Source: Rhodococcoides fascians A44A
GTDB taxonomy: Bacteria > Actinomycetota > Actinomycetes > Mycobacteriales > Mycobacteriaceae
Length of the DNA: 64,000 nt
Assembly (NCBI RefSeq): GCF_000760735.1
Contig: NZ_JMEX01000008.1
Coordinates: 321,813-385,812, forward strand
Direction of reading: 5' to 3'
Shown: positions 28,997-39,324 of the stretch, piece after piece
Position numbering within the stretch: position 1 is the stretch's first letter
Layout of the letters: the number at the start of each line of letters is the position of its first letter
Program-made: the position numbers and the translations under genes
Notes under the pieces: model-generated
Told to the model about the DNA's origin: nothing
Seen by the model: only the letters and a program-made list of their open reading frames with translations
The model's database searches: none

Positions 28997-29857
28997 CTAC
29001 TCTCCCCTGGCCATTCGTTCGAGGCGGTCGATGCGGTCCGCCATCGGCGGGTGCGTGGAGAACAGTTTGCCGACCTTGTCTCCGGCCCGGAACGGGCTGG
29101 CGATCATCAGGTGGGACTCGGCGGCGAGGCGCGGTTCAGGCGGCAGCGGTGCCGCCTGAACGCCTCGCTCCAGTTTGCGCAGCGCCGACGCCAGAGCAAG
29201 CGGATCGCCCGTCAGCTCGGCTCCCGACCGGTCCGCCTGATACTCGCGAGAACGCGACACCGCCAGCTTGACGACGGTGGCCGCGATGGGCCCCAGCAGC
29301 GAGACGAGCAGCAGTGCAAAGGGATTGGCGCCGCCGTTGCCGCGGCCGCCGAACATGGATGCGAACATCGCGAAGTTCGCGAGCCCGGAGATCACCGCGG
29401 CCATCGCGCCCGCCACCGACGAGATCAGAATGTCGCGGTTGTAGACGTGCGACAGTTCGTGGCCGAGAACGGCCCGCAACTCACGCTCGTCCAGGATCTG
29501 AAGAATGCCGGTGGTGCAGCACACCGCAGCGTTGCGCGGATTGCGGCCGGTGGCGAACGCATTCGGGTTGTTCGTCGGGCTGATGTACAGCGCGGGCATC
29601 GGCTGGTGCGCCGTCGTCGCCAACTCGCGCACGATGCGAAACATCGCCGGCTGTTCCACCTCGGTGACCGGCTGGGCGTGCATCGCTCGCAGTGCGAGCT
29701 TCGCGCTGTTGAAATAGGCGTAGCCGTTCATCCCGACGGCAAGCGCGATCGATACGAACAAGATCGTCGGACTGTTGAACAACGCCCCCACGAAGACGAT
29801 GAGCGCGGACATACCGACCAACAGGCCGAACGTCTTTGCGTTGTTCGCGAAACCCAT
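28997..29857 (-). CDS. htpX: Membrane zinc metalloprotease HtpX
   Basis: Protein of 286 residues. Two N-terminal membrane helices ([34 protein letters not shown]) precede the M48 active site [12 protein letters not shown] (HELSH), and the third zinc ligand is expected in [13 protein letters not shown]. HtpX degrades damaged membrane proteins. ATG at 29857 was chosen because the protein then starts [10 protein letters not shown] before the first helix. The gene follows grcC1 by 100 bases. Confidence 0.94.
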   Translation of the reverse strand: MGFANNAKTFGLLVGMSALIVFVGALFNSPTILFVSIALAVGMNGYAYFNSAKLALRAMHAQPVTEVEQPAMFRIVRELATTAHQPMPALYISPTNNPNAFATGRNPRNAAVCCTTGILQILDERELRAVLGHELSHVYNRDILISSVAGAMAAVISGLANFAMFASMFGGRGNGGANPFALLLVSLLGPIAATVVKLAVSRSREYQADRSGAELTGDPLALASALRKLERGVQAAPLPPEPRLAAESHLMIASPFRAGDKVGKLFSTHPPMADRIDRLERMARGE

Positions 29858-29957
29858 TGCAGCGCCTCTTCCCGAAGTTCTCTCGTTACCCACGGGAAGA
29901 ACGATCAGCGCACCCCACGAAGTTCCCCATGGGTAGCGCGCCGGAGACGAGCGGGAT

Positions 29958-30977
29958 CTAGCCGACCCGCTCGACGGTGTAGTCCACCAGTCGACCCAGC
30001 GCATCGTTGGCTGCACCCTGCGGGAGCTTCTCGAGCTCGGCGTGTGCTTTCGCGGCGAACTCTCCGAGTGTCTCCTTGGCCCGAACCATTCCCGGTGAGC
30101 GCCCCAACAGTTCGAGCGCCTCGGTGACCGACGCATCGTCGGTCACGGGGCCGTCGAGCAGTACCCGCAATCGATCGCCGTCGGCGCCGTCCTCCCGAAG
30201 CGCGAACAGAACAGGCAGTGTGTGCACACCTTCACGAAGGTCGGTGCCCGGCGTCTTGCCCGATTGCTCCGTCGCCGACGAGATGTCGATGATGTCGTCG
30301 GAGATCTGGAACGCCGTACCGACAGCGTCGCCGAGACGTTCCAGCGACGCGACGTGATCAGCGTCTCCGCCGGAGAACGTACCGCCGAAACGTCCACACG
30401 CCGCGATCAACGAACCGGTCTTCTCCCAGACGACGCGGAGATAGTGTGCGACGGGATCCTCGTCCTTCTTGACGCCGATGGTCTCGCGCATCTGGCCGGT
30501 GACCAACTCCGCGAACGTCTCGGCGATGATGCGGACGGCCTCGGGACCGAGCGTCGACACCAACCGCGACGCATGGGCGAACAGGTAGTCGCCGGCGAGA
30601 ATGGCGATGCTGTTGCCCCAGCGCGAGTTCGCCGACTCGGCGCCGCGCCGCATCGTCGCCTCGTCCATCACGTCGTCGTGGTACAGCGTCGCCAGGTGCA
30701 CCAGTTCGACGACGGTCGCTGCGGTGACGATCGACTCGTCCGTCGGGTTGGGTCCGAGCTGAGCCGTCAGCACGGTGAACAGCGGACGGAATCGCTTACC
30801 GCCCGCTTTCGCCAAGTGCAGCGCGGCCTCGGTGAGAAAATCCTCGCCGTCGGACAATTCGGCGATCATCAGCTTCTCGACGCGTTCCAGCCCCGCGGCG
30901 ACGGTGTCTGCAAGCTGCGGATCGACGAGGTCGACCCCGGCAACGACCGTCGATCCGGCCGCGTCGAAAGTGCTCAC
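29958..30977 (-). CDS. grcC1: Long-chain polyprenyl diphosphate synthase (menaquinone side chain)
   Basis: Trans-isoprenyl synthase of 339 residues. First aspartate-rich motif DDVMD lies in [17 protein letters not shown] and the second, DDIID, in [13 protein letters not shown]; the GKRFRP basic motif is near residue 60. It elongates FPP or GGPP to the side chain used by MenA. GTG at 30977 has AGGAC eight bases upstream. Divergent from menJ; the same pair occurs in M. tuberculosis (Rv0561c/Rv0562). Chain length cannot be read with certainty. Confidence 0.9.
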   Translation of the reverse strand: MSTFDAAGSTVVAGVDLVDPQLADTVAAGLERVEKLMIAELSDGEDFLTEAALHLAKAGGKRFRPLFTVLTAQLGPNPTDESIVTAATVVELVHLATLYHDDVMDEATMRRGAESANSRWGNSIAILAGDYLFAHASRLVSTLGPEAVRIIAETFAELVTGQMRETIGVKKDEDPVAHYLRVVWEKTGSLIAACGRFGGTFSGGDADHVASLERLGDAVGTAFQISDDIIDISSATEQSGKTPGTDLREGVHTLPVLFALREDGADGDRLRVLLDGPVTDDASVTEALELLGRSPGMVRAKETLGEFAAKAHAELEKLPQGAANDALGRLVDYTVERVG

Positions 30978-31129
30978 GATTGTTCGTCCTGTCCTCGTCG
31001 GGGGCGTCGTTTCGTCTCTACCGTAGTGAACCTGGCGCGGGCGAGCGCCGGAAGGTGCCACACACCACGCGAGAGGGGGCCGAAACCCCGCGGGAGCAGG
31101 CCCGTCGGCGCCACTGCTTTACTGGACGG

Positions 31130-32353
31130 GTGAGCGCTGTGCGAAGCACCGACGTCCTCGTCATCGGCGCGGGCCCTGCCGGGTCGTCCGCCGCGGCGTG
31201 GGCCGCAAGAGCAGGCCGGGATGTCGTCCTCGCGGACGCGGCGACCTTTCCGCGTGACAAGACGTGCGGCGACGGACTGACACCGCGCGCGATCGCCGAG
31301 CTGAATCGTCTGGGACTCGGCGACTGGGTTCGCGGACGAGCGGAGAATCGCGGCCTGCGGCTGTCCGGTTTCGGTCAGGAACTTCAGCTGGAATGGCCGG
31401 GCGGGTCCTTGCCGACGGTCGGGAGCGCAGTCCCGCGAACCGAACTCGACGACCGAATCCGTGTTGCGGCGGTCGATTCCGGTGCCACGATGATCGAGGG
31501 CGCGAAGGCCGTCGACGCAACCGGAGACGGCGCGAAAGTCACCTCGGTGACGTTCGCGAACGGTGAGGAGATCCGCTGCGAGAAGCTGATCGTCGCCGAC
31601 GGTGTGCGTTCCACACTCGGTAAGAAACTCGGTCGACAGTGGCATCGCGACACCACGTTCGGGGTCGCTGCCCGCGCGTACATCGACTCCGACAGGTCGG
31701 ACGATCCGTGGATCAGTTCCCACCTGGAACTGCGTGACGCCGCGGGCACCGTACAGCCCGGCTACGGCTGGATCTTCCCGCTCGGCACCGGTCAGGTGAA
31801 CATCGGCGTCGGTACATTGGCGACAGCCAAGCGCCCCGGCCCCGGAGCGTTGCGGCCACTGCTGGATCTGTACACCTCGCAGCGTCGACAGGACTGGTCG
31901 TTGACGGGTGACCTTCGCGCAGTGGCGTCGGCTCTGCTTCCCATGGGCGGCGCGGTCTCGAACGTGGCCGGAGTCAACTGGGCGATCATCGGCGACGCCG
32001 CCGCGTGCGTGAACCCGCTCAACGGCGAAGGAATCGACTACAGCCTCGAAGGCGGCCGGTTCGTCGCCGACATGCTGAGCGAGAACGACCTCACACTGGC
32101 ATGGCCGACGCTGCTGCGTGAGCACTACGGACAGGCCTTCTCCATCGCCCGACGCCTCGCCGGGCTCCTGACCGTCCCTCGCTTCCTGCCCGCGACGGGA
32201 CCGATCGGTATGCGCTCGCGTGCGTTGATGACCGTCGCGGTGCGCGTCATGGGAAACCTGGTGACGGAGGCAGATTCGGACCTCGTCGCCAGGGCATGGA
32301 GAGCGTCGGGCACCGCGTCACTGAAGGTCGACAGCCGGCCGCCCTTCACCTGA
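31130..32353 (+). CDS. menJ: Menaquinone reductase MenJ (geranylgeranyl reductase family)
   Basis: FAD-dependent oxidoreductase of 407 residues. The dinucleotide loop VIGAGPAGSSAAAWAARAGR lies at about residues 10-29, the family motif DKTCGDGLTPRA follows, and a second FAD motif reads WAIIGDAAACVNPLNGEGI near residue 290. MenJ saturates one isoprene unit of menaquinone. GTG at 31130 was chosen; a second GTG lies at 31139. Divergent from grcC1 with a 152-base gap. Confidence 0.9.
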   Translation: MSAVRSTDVLVIGAGPAGSSAAAWAARAGRDVVLADAATFPRDKTCGDGLTPRAIAELNRLGLGDWVRGRAENRGLRLSGFGQELQLEWPGGSLPTVGSAVPRTELDDRIRVAAVDSGATMIEGAKAVDATGDGAKVTSVTFANGEEIRCEKLIVADGVRSTLGKKLGRQWHRDTTFGVAARAYIDSDRSDDPWISSHLELRDAAGTVQPGYGWIFPLGTGQVNIGVGTLATAKRPGPGALRPLLDLYTSQRRQDWSLTGDLRAVASALLPMGGAVSNVAGVNWAIIGDAAACVNPLNGEGIDYSLEGGRFVADMLSENDLTLAWPTLLREHYGQAFSIARRLAGLLTVPRFLPATGPIGMRSRALMTVAVRVMGNLVTEADSDLVARAWRASGTASLKVDSRPPFT

Positions 32354-32356
32354 CGA

Positions 32357-33049
32357 TCAGCGCACGGCGCGGTGCAGCGCGACGATTCCGCCGGTGAGAT
32401 TGCGCCACTGCACTCCGGACCAGCCCGACTCGGCGATGGTGGTGGCCAACTGCTCCTGCGTCGGCCAGGCGCGGATCGATTCCGCCAGGTATACGTAGGC
32501 GTCCGGATTCGACGAGACGGCCCGCGCCACGGCAGGGAGCATCTTCATCAGATATTCCATGTACACCGTGCGGAACGGGGTGAACGTCGGCGTCGAGAAT
32601 TCACAGATCACGAGGCGACCGCCGGGCTTGGTGACACGCGCGATTTCCTTCAGACCCGCCTGAAAGTCGGAGACGTTCCGCAGCCCGAAGGAGATGGTCG
32701 CGGCGTCGAAACTGGCATCGGCGTACGGCAGGTGCATGGCGTCGCCGGCCACCATCGGCACCGGCCGGGCAGCGCCGGCCTGCAGCATCCCCTTCGAGAA
32801 ATCGGTTGCGACGCACCACGCGCCGCTACGCGCCAGTTCGACCGTGGAGACCCCGGTTCCAGCCGCGAGGTCCAGGACCTTCTCCCCCGGCTTCAGGTTC
32901 AACGCAGCGCGGGTCAGCTTCCGCCAACTGCGATCCTGACCGAACGACAGAACGGTGTTGGTGATGTCGTACCGACGGGCGACGCCGTCGAACATCGAGG
33001 CGACCTCGTGCGGTTCCTTCTCGAGGGTGGCACGTGAACTTGTAGGCAC
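32357..33049 (-). CDS. menG: Demethylmenaquinone methyltransferase MenG (UbiE family)
   Basis: Class I SAM methyltransferase of 230 residues. SAM-binding loop [16 protein letters not shown], then [20 protein letters not shown] and [18 protein letters not shown], are UbiE/MenG signatures. It performs the last methylation to menaquinone. GTG at 33049 was selected since it starts the family sequence; the ribosome-binding site is weak. Convergent with menJ and 26 bases after the glycosyltransferase. Confidence 0.94.
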   Translation of the reverse strand: MPTSSRATLEKEPHEVASMFDGVARRYDITNTVLSFGQDRSWRKLTRAALNLKPGEKVLDLAAGTGVSTVELARSGAWCVATDFSKGMLQAGAARPVPMVAGDAMHLPYADASFDAATISFGLRNVSDFQAGLKEIARVTKPGGRLVICEFSTPTFTPFRTVYMEYLMKMLPAVARAVSSNPDAYVYLAESIRAWPTQEQLATTIAESGWSGVQWRNLTGGIVALHRAVR

Positions 33050-33075
33050 ACGATCGAGTTTAGCCGCCGCCGGGA

Positions 33076-34212
33076 TCAGGCCGTTCTCAGCGACCGCTCG
33101 CGCTGCCACCCGAGGACGTCGCCGTAGTGGCCGAGCAACTCGTCGCAGATCGCGGGCCAGGTGCGGTGCAGCACCGACGTGCGCGCGGCCTCACCGAACC
33201 GGGCACGCATGACAGGCGAGGCCAATGCCGCCACGGCGCTCGGCAGCAACTCGCAGAATCTGTCGACGGGCAACAGGTAGCCGTTGCGGCAGTGCGCCAC
33301 CAGGTCGCGTGGGCCTCCGGCGTCGGGACCGATCACCGGGACCCCGCTGGCGAGTGCTTCCTGGACGGCTTGGCAGAACGTCTCGTGCTCGCCGGGGTGA
33401 ACGAAGACGTCGAAGCTTGCGTACGCCTGCGCCAACTCGTCGCCGCCGAGCTGGCCGGTGAAGATCGCCGTCGGCATCAGCTTCTCGAGAGCGCCCCTGT
33501 CCGGACCGTCGCCGACGATCACCACCTGCACGTCGTCGGGCAGCGCGGCGAGTCGTTCGACGTGCTTCTCCGGCGCGAGCCGCCCGACGAACCCGACGAT
33601 CAGCCTGCCGTCGGGCGACCACTGCGTACGCAGCGCCTCCCGGCGCGACGACGGCGCGAAACGGACGGCGTCGACACCTCGGGCCCAACGGTGGACCCGC
33701 GGAACACCGTGCAGTTCGAGTGCCTCGACGGCCGAGCTCGACGGGGCCAACGTCCGTGCCGCTCCGCGGTGAACTCGACGTGTCCACCGCCACGCCGCAC
33801 GGGATGTCAGACCGAGGCCGTAGCTTTCGGCGAACCCTGCGACGTCGGTCTGGTAGACCGCCACCGCGGGCACACCGAGGCGGCCGGCCGCTGCGAGTCC
33901 GCCCGCACCGAGCAGGAACGGAGACGCGAGATGAACGACGTCCGGAGCGAATTCACGGATCGTCGCCGTCAGGCCCGGGCCGGGCACGCCGACAGGAAGC
34001 GAGCTGATCCTGGGGACCATGACGGCCGGTACTCGATGGACCGGTACGCGATCGTGCTCGATCGAGGCTCGCGGTTTGCCCGCTGGATTGTCCGGAGCGA
34101 CGACCATGGCGTCGTGGCCGGTGCGCTGGAGATGTTCGAGAACTCGAAGCACCGAATTCGTGACGCCGTTCATGTTGGGTAGGAACGATTCCGCAACGAT
34201 GGCTACTCGCAC
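33076..34212 (-). CDS. mgtA: GT4 glycosyltransferase, MgtA-like mannosyltransferase
   Basis: GT-B glycosyltransferase of 378 residues. It begins [20 protein letters not shown], the donor-domain region reads [20 protein letters not shown], and the EX7E-type motif is in [19 protein letters not shown]. In relatives this gene lies beside menG and encodes an alpha-mannosyltransferase acting on glycolipids such as GlcAGroAc2. GTG at 34212. The name rests on synteny and sequence resemblance, so the acceptor is inferred. Confidence 0.8.
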   Translation of the reverse strand: MRVAIVAESFLPNMNGVTNSVLRVLEHLQRTGHDAMVVAPDNPAGKPRASIEHDRVPVHRVPAVMVPRISSLPVGVPGPGLTATIREFAPDVVHLASPFLLGAGGLAAAGRLGVPAVAVYQTDVAGFAESYGLGLTSRAAWRWTRRVHRGAARTLAPSSSAVEALELHGVPRVHRWARGVDAVRFAPSSRREALRTQWSPDGRLIVGFVGRLAPEKHVERLAALPDDVQVVIVGDGPDRGALEKLMPTAIFTGQLGGDELAQAYASFDVFVHPGEHETFCQAVQEALASGVPVIGPDAGGPRDLVAHCRNGYLLPVDRFCELLPSAVAALASPVMRARFGEAARTSVLHRTWPAICDELLGHYGDVLGWQRERSLRTA

Positions 34213-34459
34213 GATCCTCAGTGTGGAGTCGCACTCGGACCATCCGGCAGCGCCGACGTTACGAGCGGGCGAAGTTCGCGCTAATGCTGCGCGGCGTCAC
34301 GCAAGAGTCCCGGCGCGAGACGACGATGGATCCGCGAGAGCCGTCGTCCACCGCCTGACCCACGATCGCCCATGGTGCGATGAATTGCCCGATGCTTTTT
34401 TCGATTGCTGCACTCCCGTCGATGCGCGGAGTATCGGGCAATGCGTCCCGCTCGGCCGA

Positions 34460-34882
34460 TCAGGAAGCCGACGTCTCCCGCCGCCGGAGAAGGAACAACA
34501 CTCCACCCGCGACGATCCAGGTCCCGCCGATGACCGAGCCGGCGGGAACGAGCGCGACGCTTGCGTCACGGCCGGCCACGCGGACGAGATCGGGATCCTC
34601 GCGCGCGTACTCCACGTCGATGCGTTGTCCTGCAATGAGATTGGTTGGGTACAGCACACCCAGTTGGGGATTGTGGGTGACACCGTCCGGGGTCACGAAG
34701 CTGACTGCGGAACGCAACTTTCCCGCCGACAGCACTTCCGCCGTCGCGCGTCCCTCGTCCGAGGTGATGGTGCGATCGTTCTGCCACGCCGCGACCACCA
34801 ACAGGAACGCCAGAACGGAAATCCCGGTAGCGACGATCAGGACGGAGATCCGCGCTCGATGCGTGACTTTCGGGGTGCTCAC
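34460..34882 (-). CDS. DUF3592-type membrane protein
   Basis: Protein of 140 residues starting with GTG at 34882. Two membrane helices lie at about residues 13-33 (ISVLIVATGISVLAFLLVVA) and near the C-terminus (IGGTWIVAGGVLFLL), flanking an extracytoplasmic beta-rich domain (RATAEVLSAG, YPTNLIAGQRIDVEYARED). This resembles DUF3592 proteins. The equivalent place near menD and mgtA in M. tuberculosis holds a similar small membrane protein. Function unknown. The next 247 bases (34213-34459) hold no clear gene. Confidence 0.7.
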   Translation of the reverse strand: MSTPKVTHRARISVLIVATGISVLAFLLVVAAWQNDRTITSDEGRATAEVLSAGKLRSAVSFVTPDGVTHNPQLGVLYPTNLIAGQRIDVEYAREDPDLVRVAGRDASVALVPAGSVIGGTWIVAGGVLFLLRRRETSAS

Positions 34883-34939
34883 GCCGATAAACGTTACTGT
34901 GCGCCCACCGGCTCGCCTCTTTAGGTAGCGTCTGCTGGC

Positions 34940-35446
34940 ATGTCTCGCGACTTCGAGTTCACGATCGTCTCCGAGTACCCTCCCGCCGACGTCCACGAAG
35001 CACTGACCAGTGAAGATCAGTGGCTGGCACGGTTCGAGAAGGCCAAGAAGACCGACGGATACGAAATGATCCGCCACGAGGACGGCGCCTTCACCGTCGA
35101 CATCTCCGAGGAGGTCGGCACGTCCGAGCTGCCGGGGTTCGTCAAGAAGGTCATCAAGGGCAAGTTGCTGATCACCCGCACCGACCATTGGGGGCCACTC
35201 GACGGCGATGCAGCCGACGGCACCCTCGCGGGCGGCTCGTCGTCGTTGCCTGCGAAGGTCGAGGGCACGTTGGCGCTTCGACCCGACGGTGACGGGTCGA
35301 TCCTGACGGTGCGCGGCCGCTCAACCGTCAAGATCCCTCTGATCGGCGGCAAGATCGAGTCGCTCATCAACGACATGATCAAGGACATGGTCGACCAGGA
35401 AACCCGCGAGACCGTCGAGTGGGCCGAAGCGAGAGACACCGACTGA
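34940..35446 (+). CDS. DUF2505 family protein
   Basis: Protein of 168 residues starting with ATG. It opens SRDFEFTIVSEYPPADVHEA and has a START/SRPBCC-like length and pattern typical of DUF2505, with no catalytic motif visible. No signal peptide or membrane helix. Divergent from the DUF3592 gene by 57 bases and convergent with menD. Function unknown. Confidence 0.75.
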   Translation: MSRDFEFTIVSEYPPADVHEALTSEDQWLARFEKAKKTDGYEMIRHEDGAFTVDISEEVGTSELPGFVKKVIKGKLLITRTDHWGPLDGDAADGTLAGGSSSLPAKVEGTLALRPDGDGSILTVRGRSTVKIPLIGGKIESLINDMIKDMVDQETRETVEWAEARDTD

Positions 35447-35454
35447 CCGAACTC

Positions 35455-37101
35455 CTACAGCCGAGCGCGAATCCCGGCGTGCAGTTCACGTAGGCCGGAG
35501 CGTTCGGTCGTCACTTCGAGTACCCGGATGCCGGCAGGAGTGGAGCCTGCGGAACGACCATGGGGAGCAGGAGTGGAGCCGGCGAGAGCGTCGGCCAGTT
35601 CGGTCACGTCGACGCGGGAGTGCGGAATTCGGTAGGCCGCGCAGAGGGCAGCGAGATCCATGCCGTGCGGGGTTCCGAAGACACGCTCGAATGCACCGGC
35701 GTACTGCGGATCGCCCTGTTCGAGCAGTTCGAAGATGCCGCCGCCGTCGTCATTGGCGACGACGATCGTCAAGTCCTCCGGCCTCGGCTCACCGGTACCG
35801 ATGAGCAGGCCCGACGCGTCGTGCAGGAACGTCAGGTCACCGAGCAACGCGATGGTGCGTCCGGGGCTCGTCAGTGCCGCACCGACCGCCGTCGACACGG
35901 TGCCGTCGATTCCGGCGACGCCACGGTTGGACCGGACCCGGACTCCCGGCGTCGGATACGCCACGAGTGCGGCGTCGCGCACCGGGTTGGATGCTCCGAG
36001 CAGCAGTTGGTCACCGTCCCGCAACGAGGACATGACCGTTGCGGCGACGTGGAGGCCGGTGGGTTTCGGGTGCGCCGCCAGCTGGTCCCGCACGGCGATG
36101 TCGGCGCGCGCGGACAGTTCGCCGCAGCGTGCGAGCCATCCCTCGCTCGGGCTTCCCGTCACCACAGCCCGCGTTCCGGTGGCCAGAACGTTGCCGGAGA
36201 CGTCGGGCCACCGCGGACCCGTCGTGATCGCGAAGACGTCGACATCGGGGTTGGCGAGGAGGGCGGAGACCGGGCGATGAAGCGTCGGGCGGCCGGTGAT
36301 GATCGCCTGCTTCGGCCGCAGTTGTGCCAGCGCGAGCGGATGCAGCGGCAGCCCGTGCAGCGGAGCTGTGGGTTCGGCGACGGTCGGCAATCCCGCCAAC
36401 TCCGGCCGCAGGGCAGCGCCGTGCCCGGAGACGACGACGGTGTCGATCGACAGATCGATGTCGACGGGTACGTCGAGCGTCGCCTGCTGGGTCGTCGTCC
36501 AGGCGGACCCGTCCACACGGCCCGCGGGTGCGGCGGTGGCGTCGGCGAGATCGGGCACGAGGGGCTCGCGCAGTGGGATGTCGAAGTGGACGGGGCCGGC
36601 GTTTCCCGACCTGGTTCCGCGGGACGCGGCAAGGACACGGCACACGGCGCTGCGCCACTGACTGTTCTGCGAATCGGTCTCGGCGAGCCCGAGGCTGATG
36701 GTCGCGCGCACCTGACTGCCGAACAGCCCGAGTTGTTCGACGGTCTGGTTGGCGCCGGTCCCGAGCATTTCGTACGGGCGGTTCGCGCTGAGCACGATCA
36801 GCGGTAGGCGGGCGTAGTTGGCTTCGAGTACCGCGGGGCCGAGGTTGGCGACGGCGGTGCCCGACGTCATCACCACCGGTACCGGGGCACCGCTGCCGAG
36901 AATCAGGCCGATCGCGAGGAACCCTGCAGTCCGTTCGTCGATGCGCATGTGCAAGCGAAGCCGTCCGTCGGCGTCGGCTTGCTGCAGAGCGAACGCGAGC
37001 GGCGCGTTCCGCGAGCCCGGGCAGAGCACGACGTCTCGAACACCACCGCGGACGAGTTCGTCGACGACAGCTGTGGCCTGAGCACTGGACGGGTTCACCA
37101 C
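35455..37101 (-). CDS. menD: SEPHCHC synthase MenD
   Basis: Thiamine-diphosphate enzyme of 548 residues. N-terminal domain with [20 protein letters not shown], the [15 protein letters not shown] [20 protein letters not shown], and the C-terminal cofactor motif [18 protein letters not shown] with NDDGGGIF. It adds succinic semialdehyde to isochorismate in menaquinone synthesis. Starts with GTG. Near the C-terminus an in-frame AGSTPA...AGSTPA duplication (35537-35580) matches a repeat found again at 39274, which is unusual inside an enzyme gene. Divergent from the flavin-reductase gene. Confidence 0.95.
   Translation of the reverse strand: MVNPSSAQATAVVDELVRGGVRDVVLCPGSRNAPLAFALQQADADGRLRLHMRIDERTAGFLAIGLILGSGAPVPVVMTSGTAVANLGPAVLEANYARLPLIVLSANRPYEMLGTGANQTVEQLGLFGSQVRATISLGLAETDSQNSQWRSAVCRVLAASRGTRSGNAGPVHFDIPLREPLVPDLADATAAPAGRVDGSAWTTTQQATLDVPVDIDLSIDTVVVSGHGAALRPELAGLPTVAEPTAPLHGLPLHPLALAQLRPKQAIITGRPTLHRPVSALLANPDVDVFAITTGPRWPDVSGNVLATGTRAVVTGSPSEGWLARCGELSARADIAVRDQLAAHPKPTGLHVAATVMSSLRDGDQLLLGASNPVRDAALVAYPTPGVRVRSNRGVAGIDGTVSTAVGAALTSPGRTIALLGDLTFLHDASGLLIGTGEPRPEDLTIVVANDDGGGIFELLEQGDPQYAGAFERVFGTPHGMDLAALCAAYRIPHSRVDVTELADALAGSTPAPHGRSAGSTPAGIRVLEVTTERSGLRELHAGIRARL
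35537..35580 (-). repeat. Short dispersed repeat inserted in menD
   Basis: Two copies of a GGAGTGGAGCC core (35537 and 35570) encode the duplicated AGSTPA peptide. The 23-base unit at 35537-35559 agrees at 20 of 23 positions with the unit at 39274-39296. Confidence 0.6.
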
Positions 37102-37171
37102 TTCAGATTGTCAGATTCTCGCGTCGGCGCCCTAGTCGGCCCGCATGTGTCCTGTTTGACACCATGGAGCA

Positions 37172-37777
37172 GTGAGAACTGTCTTCGATCCGTCCGAGAT
37201 GCCGCCCGGCGGCTTCTATCCCCTGCTCACAGCGTCCGTGGTGCCGCGTCCGATCGCCTGGGTCTCCACGGTGTCCGCCGACGGTGTGGCCAATCTCGCG
37301 CCGTACAGCTTCTTCTCGGTGTCCTCGTCCAACCCGCCCGTCGTGCAGTTCACGTCCGTGGGCCGCAAGGACAGCCTGCGGAACATCGAGGCGACGGGCG
37401 AGTTCGTGATCAACGTGGCCACCGACGCGATGGTGGAGCAGATCAACGCGTCCTCGGCCGGCTACGAGCACGGCGTCAGCGAGCTCGAGGAGCTCGGTAT
37501 CGCGAGCGAACACAGCGAGAAGGTGGCCCCGCCCCGCGTCGCGGACTCACCCATCGCGATCGAGGCGACGCTGCACCGAATCGTCGAGGTCGGGGACTCC
37601 TTCGTCGTCATGGGCCGCGTCGTCGCCCTCGCCGTCCGGACCGATGCCCTCGCCGACGACGGGCTGCCGTCGTTCGCCGCCGTCGCCCCGGCCAGTCGAC
37701 TCGGCCGCAACGAATGGGGTCTTCCTCCCGAGGTTCGTCTGCTCGATCGACCCGGGCGTCCCGCGACCACGGACTGA
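37172..37777 (+). CDS. Flavin reductase family protein
   Basis: FMN-binding split-barrel protein of 201 residues starting with GTG. LTASVVPRPIAWVSTVSADG and APYSFFSVSSSNPPVVQFTS are the typical cofactor-binding strands, and RKDSLRNIEATGEFVIN follows. Members reduce or carry flavin for partner oxygenases; no partner is adjacent. Divergent from menD by 70 bases. Confidence 0.85.
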   Translation: MRTVFDPSEMPPGGFYPLLTASVVPRPIAWVSTVSADGVANLAPYSFFSVSSSNPPVVQFTSVGRKDSLRNIEATGEFVINVATDAMVEQINASSAGYEHGVSELEELGIASEHSEKVAPPRVADSPIAIEATLHRIVEVGDSFVVMGRVVALAVRTDALADDGLPSFAAVAPASRLGRNEWGLPPEVRLLDRPGRPATTD

Positions 37778-37801
37778 GGCACAGGTCATACAGTTCTAGT
37801 C

Positions 37802-39217
37802 ATGCCCGATGCTCGAAAAGGTCATGCAGTGCTTCCCGAGATCGGCGAGATGGGTCGTCAGGCCTACGCCTCGCTCCGATCACGGCCTACGCCACGTGCC
37901 GAACGCTACGAACTCGGCAGGCAGTTGCGTGACAAGGTCTCCCGCGAGTCGATGGGCGACTGGACTCCGCCGGCGGATCGCTACGACCCGATCCGCCAGA
38001 TCGAGTTCTCCCACGACGGTCGAATCGACTGGCTGATCCCGGTGCGGGCCGAACGGATGGTGGAGTCGCCGTACGGGTTCCTGCGCGGCACCGCCATCGT
38101 CATGGCCCGAGACGTGGCGCTGCTGCCGTCGACCGGCATCAATCCGGTGATCAGCGGAGACTCACATCTCGGCAACTTCGGTTTCTACGCATCTCCCGAG
38201 CGTGATCTGGTGATCGACCTCAACGATTTCGACGAGGCGCACCCCGGCGGCTGGGAATGGGATCTCCGACGCCTCGTCGCGAGCATCTGGGTGGCGGGCC
38301 GCCAGAACGGGCGCACCGAGGCCCAGTGCGAGGAAGCCGTCGCGGCATGTGTGCGGGCGTACCGTGTCGAGGTGTCACGCCTGGCCGACGAGCCGCTGAT
38401 GTCGCGGTCGTTCCAGCGGCTCACTGCGGAGAAACTGCAGGCCGACGCCACCGAGGGTTCGCTGCGCAAGGAGATCAAGCGGGCCACGAAGAAGGCTCGC
38501 CGGCGCACCAGCGACCGCGTCCTTCCCCGGTTCACCGAGGAACACGAGGGCACCCGCAGGCTGGTCGAGGAGCCCCCGATCACCACCCGCATCTCGGCCC
38601 GCGACGAGGATCTCCTGGCCGAGGGGCTGGACGAGTATCTGACGACGCTCTCCCCGCACTGGCGTCGGGTGCTCGGTGGGTACACGCTCATCGACGTCGC
38701 GCATCGAGTCGTCGGCGTCGGAAGCGTCGGGCTGCGGGCGTACGTGGCGCTGCTCGAGGGATCGAGCCCGGACGACGTGGTGTTCCTGCAGCTCAAGCAG
38801 GCGAGGCGTTCGGTGTTGGCGCCGTACGTGCACGGCAAGGATGCGTGGCACGCGCATCAGGGGCAGCGGGTGGTGGAGTACCAGCAGGATCTGCAGACGG
38901 TGAGCGATCCGCTGCTGGGGTGGACGACCATCGACGGCAGGCAGTACTACGTGCGGCAGTTCCGGAACATGAAGGGCACGATCGACCTGGGTTCGATCGA
39001 TGCTCCGGCCCTCGTGGACTACGCGGGAGTGGTCGGTCGGCTGCTGGCCAAGGGCCATGCGCGTACCAGTGGTGCGTCGATGATCGCCGGTTACGTGGGC
39101 ACGTCCGACACGCTCGATGTCGCTCTGTGCAGGTTCGCCCGGCTGTACGCCGATCAGACCGAGGCCGATCACGCGTTGCTCGTCGACGCCGTTCGCCGGG
39201 GCCGCTTCGCGTTGTGA
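37802..39217 (+). CDS. DUF2252 family protein
   Basis: Protein of 471 residues. Kinase-like motifs of DUF2252 are visible: SGDSHLGNFGFYASPERDLV followed by DLNDFDEAHPGGWEWDLRRL (residues about 118-160), where HLGNF and DFDE resemble the catalytic and metal-binding loops of aminoglycoside-type kinases. Function unknown. It begins 24 bases after the flavin reductase. Its stop codon lies in the first unit of a 15-base tandem repeat. Confidence 0.82.
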   Translation: MPDARKGHAVLPEIGEMGRQAYASLRSRPTPRAERYELGRQLRDKVSRESMGDWTPPADRYDPIRQIEFSHDGRIDWLIPVRAERMVESPYGFLRGTAIVMARDVALLPSTGINPVISGDSHLGNFGFYASPERDLVIDLNDFDEAHPGGWEWDLRRLVASIWVAGRQNGRTEAQCEEAVAACVRAYRVEVSRLADEPLMSRSFQRLTAEKLQADATEGSLRKEIKRATKKARRRTSDRVLPRFTEEHEGTRRLVEEPPITTRISARDEDLLAEGLDEYLTTLSPHWRRVLGGYTLIDVAHRVVGVGSVGLRAYVALLEGSSPDDVVFLQLKQARRSVLAPYVHGKDAWHAHQGQRVVEYQQDLQTVSDPLLGWTTIDGRQYYVRQFRNMKGTIDLGSIDAPALVDYAGVVGRLLAKGHARTSGASMIAGYVGTSDTLDVALCRFARLYADQTEADHALLVDAVRRGRFAL

Positions 39218-39258
39218 GTGGAACTGTTGTGAGCGGAACTGTTGTGAGCGGAACTGTA
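39214..39258 (+). repeat. Three 15-bp tandem repeats at the DUF2252 stop
   Basis: Three near-identical units (GTGAGTGGAACTGTT, then GTGAGCGGAACTGTT and a copy ending TA) lie head to tail. The first contains the DUF2252 TGA stop. Confidence 0.85.
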
Positions 39259-39273
39259 GGCCCTGGCCTAGTG

Positions 39274-39296
39274 GGAGCGGAGCCTGCGGAGTGACC
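39274..39296 (+). repeat. Second copy of the dispersed GC-rich repeat
   Basis: A 23-base unit beginning GGAGCGGAGCCTGCGGA that agrees with the menD-embedded unit at 35537 at 20 of 23 positions. A partial inverted copy (TTCCGCTCCACTCACG) follows at about 39302-39317. Confidence 0.55.
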
Positions 39297-39324
39297 CGCC
39301 GGTTCCGCTCCACTCACGTGAGGC

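Noticed and set aside
28619..30127. 502-codon plus-strand frame opposite htpX
   Set aside because: Low-complexity translation; htpX has a full zinc-protease sequence.
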